A stretch of 64,000 nt of DNA from Pseudomonas alloputida (GTDB lineage: Bacteria; Pseudomonadota; Gammaproteobacteria; Pseudomonadales; Pseudomonadaceae), in contig NZ_CP128540.1 of NCBI RefSeq assembly GCF_021283545.2, positions 4,065,501 through 4,129,500 on the forward strand. Direction: 5' to 3'. Position 1 is the first letter of the stretch. Each line of letters opens with the position of its first letter. The notes beneath the pieces are model-generated. The model was not told the origin of the DNA. It saw only the letters and a list, made by a program, of their open reading frames with translations, and did no database searches. Position numbers and translations under genes: made by a program. Below, in pieces: positions 62,091 through 64,000 of this stretch.

Positions 62091-62119
62091 AACAGCCCGC
62101 CTCTCGGCGGGCTGTTTCG
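62091..62119 (+). terminator. terminator after cysI-DUF934
   Basis: Ten-base stem AACAGCCCGC/GCGGGCTGTT with a short CTCTCG loop and a TTTCGTT tail. It also lies at the 3' end of the convergent NEL gene. Confidence 0.85.
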
Positions 62120-62120
62120 T

Positions 62121-64000
62121 TCACAGGCCGTGGCGCTGGATTGCCTCACGGCTCAACTCAAGCAAAAGCTGCCGTTTCGCGACCTCACGCGCTGCGCAGA
62201 TATGCTCGACCTGGGCAAAATAGTCGCCATCACTCAGCGTTTTCGATTGTTCGAGCAACGCATCCAGGCGCTGCTGAAAAGGCTCGTCCAGGCGGCTGAA
62301 GCGCGCCGCCTGCTGCTCCTGCAGGTAGTCCTGCCAGAAGGTTCGATCTGCCAGCGCCTGCGCCAAGGCTTGTGGCGTTTCCTGCCGCAGCACCTCGCTG
62401 CGCGCGGCGTCCAGGTCTTCACGGCCAACTCCACTGAAACTCTCGTACGAAAGATGGCTGGGCTGCACGGGAAGGTCGAGACTATCTGCCAGCCTGACGC
62501 GATAGGTCAGGTAAACCTCAACGGGATCGTTCGAGAAGTAATCCGCAATATGCCGCGCGGCAATTGCGTTGACTTTGTCCAGGCGGAACAACGAACGCCC
62601 CAGCCTGACCAGCGCCCGCTCCTTCTGTAACCCGGTACCGGCTGTACCGGCCTTGGCGACCAGCGCGCCAACCTCCAGCTCGCTGAGCGTCAGCAGCAAC
62701 TCGTCACTGCAACTGCGCGGCCGGGCAACTTGCTCGAACAGGCTCGCGCGTACTTCAGCGTGCTGCTCGCAGGCCTCGAGGATATGCCACACCCGGGCCT
62801 GCAGGTCGCGCGGTTGTGCGTCGTATTCACGCAGGGCGCGTAAATCAGAGAAAAAGCGGAACAGATCCTGCGCCCCGGCTTCCTGGTTCAAGCGGTTCCA
62901 GCTCGCCAATCGCACCTCGCGCTGGGCCGGCGTGAATCCTGACAACCAAGGGGCTGCAGCATTCGGGATCGCAGTGGCATGGGCTACACGTCGCCGCTCA
63001 GCGGCCCCGGCCGACGCCCTGGCCAACTGCAAGCGCTGCAGGGTTTCGTCCGAGAGTGGATTGTCGTGCAGCTCCAGGCCCCGCCACAGGCGAAGCGGCA
63101 CTAAAGACAACGCTTCAGGCAGCGTCTGGATCTGGTTGTCACGCATGTCCAGCAACTCCAGATTACCGTGCCTGGCCAGATCAGCGGGCAGTTCGCCCAG
63201 CCCGGTGTTGCGCAAGGACAGCCGGCGCAGCAGGGGGAAAGACGCCAAGGGTGGCAGCAAACCGACCGGGTTGCCGTTGAGCTCCAGGCGGCGCAGTTCC
63301 ACAAGCTGGCTCAAACGCAGGTTATCCTCGCTGGAAAGCACGATCTGGTTGCCGCCAAGGCGCAGGGTCCTCAGTTCGGTCAGTTGCTCGATACCTGCGG
63401 GAAGGCGCGTCAGCTGGTTGTTCCGCAAGTCCAGGTTGCGTACCTTGCTGAAGCGACCAAGAAAGCCTGCATCAAGGCTCGTCACCTGCATATCGCGCAG
63501 GGTCAGGTGCGTGATGTGGTCGAAACTCACATTGTCAGGCAAGGTCGGCAACTCACCCACCCGCTCACCCACGAGGGTCAGGTGGTAGTCACCCGCCACC
63601 TCCCCTGGGGTAAAGCGCTGCCAGCTTGCCGTAATGCGCCTGGCAACCTTGAAACGACGCAGGCGGCGAACAATGTTCAGTCCTGCGTCATTTCGCCAGG
63701 CTTGCAATGCCTGCTTGAGGCTGACCTTGGCCTGTAGCAGTTGGCTCACATGGTTCCAGGGGTCCACTCCCCGCCAAGCCAGGTCTTGCAGATAGGCCTC
63801 CAGCTGCTCACTGCTCATCACCGGATACACGTGGTTCAACGTGCGCCGCAGTGCCTGGCGAGTCCCTGTCAGGTGGCCACTGAGCGGGTAGCCCAACCGT
63901 CCATCGAACAACCGTACAGGAGGGCGAATCCCCTGCCCCACACGGGCCAGCCCAATCATTCGGGCCGCCGCTTCACGGTCAGCGAGTGCCTCACGCCCAA
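62121..64000 (-). CDS. third LRR-NEL E3 ligase paralogue, cut by the window edge
   Basis: The frame stays open from 62121 to the right edge, giving the C-terminal 626 or more residues of a protein like those at 27-36 kb. It contains RLFDGRLGYPLSG, leucine-rich repeats (VRNLDLRNNQLTRLP, LRTLRLGGNQIVLS, LRRLELNGNPVGLLP, LELLDMRDNQIQTLP) and a NEL domain with CxD motif RSCSD. The in-frame ATG at 63959 is not the real start because upstream codons (REALADREAAAR) continue the homology to the intact paralogue. The N-terminal toxin-like part must lie beyond the window. Confidence 0.85.
   Translation of the reverse strand, partial: GREALADREAAARMIGLARVGQGIRPPVRLFDGRLGYPLSGHLTGTRQALRRTLNHVYPVMSSEQLEAYLQDLAWRGVDPWNHVSQLLQAKVSLKQALQAWRNDAGLNIVRRLRRFKVARRITASWQRFTPGEVAGDYHLTLVGERVGELPTLPDNVSFDHITHLTLRDMQVTSLDAGFLGRFSKVRNLDLRNNQLTRLPAGIEQLTELRTLRLGGNQIVLSSEDNLRLSQLVELRRLELNGNPVGLLPPLASFPLLRRLSLRNTGLGELPADLARHGNLELLDMRDNQIQTLPEALSLVPLRLWRGLELHDNPLSDETLQRLQLARASAGAAERRRVAHATAIPNAAAPWLSGFTPAQREVRLASWNRLNQEAGAQDLFRFFSDLRALREYDAQPRDLQARVWHILEACEQHAEVRASLFEQVARPRSCSDELLLTLSELEVGALVAKAGTAGTGLQKERALVRLGRSLFRLDKVNAIAARHIADYFSNDPVEVYLTYRVRLADSLDLPVQPSHLSYESFSGVGREDLDAARSEVLRQETPQALAQALADRTFWQDYLQEQQAARFSRLDEPFQQRLDALLEQSKTLSDGDYFAQVEHICAAREVAKRQLLLELSREAIQRHGL

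Overview
The window is GC-rich, densely packed chromosomal DNA from a fluorescent-group Pseudomonas, most likely P. putida or a close relative. The evidence is the gene set (cis/trans fatty-acid isomerase, DNA polymerase II, NfuA, CzcCBA, DUF2790), the REP-type palindromes built on a GCGGG(T/C)..CCCGC core, and the general codon habit. No rRNA, tRNA, prophage, insertion sequence or CRISPR array was seen.
0-10 kb: two cobalamin riboswitches frame a corrinoid/siderophore uptake region (TonB-dependent receptor, then a BtuF-BtuC-BtuD-like ABC importer). Between them lies a membrane acyltransferase-like gene preceded by a Zur-type palindrome. A GNAT enzyme, a small lipoprotein, a diguanylate cyclase and a ParA-like ATPase follow. 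11-20 kb: an MHS-family transporter, a czcCBA heavy-metal efflux operon with a metal-regulator palindrome, and an aroQ-aroE-like shikimate pair.
20-27 kb: the most interesting part. An OmpR/histidine-kinase pair is surrounded by a DUF2790-thioredoxin operon, a ferric-reductase-like plus DoxX pair, and a convergent operon holding a Cys-motif precursor, a DUF692 (MNIO) enzyme and a DUF2063 partner. This is a metal-binding RiPP system of the HvfABC/bufferin type. The precursor carries six EGKCG motifs fused to two EF-hands. A shared 17-bp box lies in three of the promoters, which suggests one local regulon.
27-36 kb: two tandem giant proteins with a dermonecrotic-toxin-like N-terminus, leucine-rich repeats and a C-terminal NEL-type E3 ubiquitin ligase domain. 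The second is cut by one in-frame amber codon. A third paralogue runs off the right edge. 36-48 kb: polB, a deletion scar fusing remnants of an MFS gene and a LysR gene, a LysR-controlled YcgG/LysE/SGNH cassette, azlCD with an AraC regulator, and a compositionally foreign MFS gene with a coupled 17-codon leader.
48-62 kb: housekeeping and copper/iron-sulfur genes (PCuAC chaperone, SCO, NfuA), an acyltransferase, cti, metH, a REP cluster, a 37-residue membrane protein, an orphan periplasmic sugar-type binding protein, and cysI with its DUF934 partner. Themes that recur are metal and corrinoid handling (riboswitches, Zur box, Czc, Cys-rich RiPP, PCuAC/SCO, MetH) and secreted, eukaryote-directed proteins.
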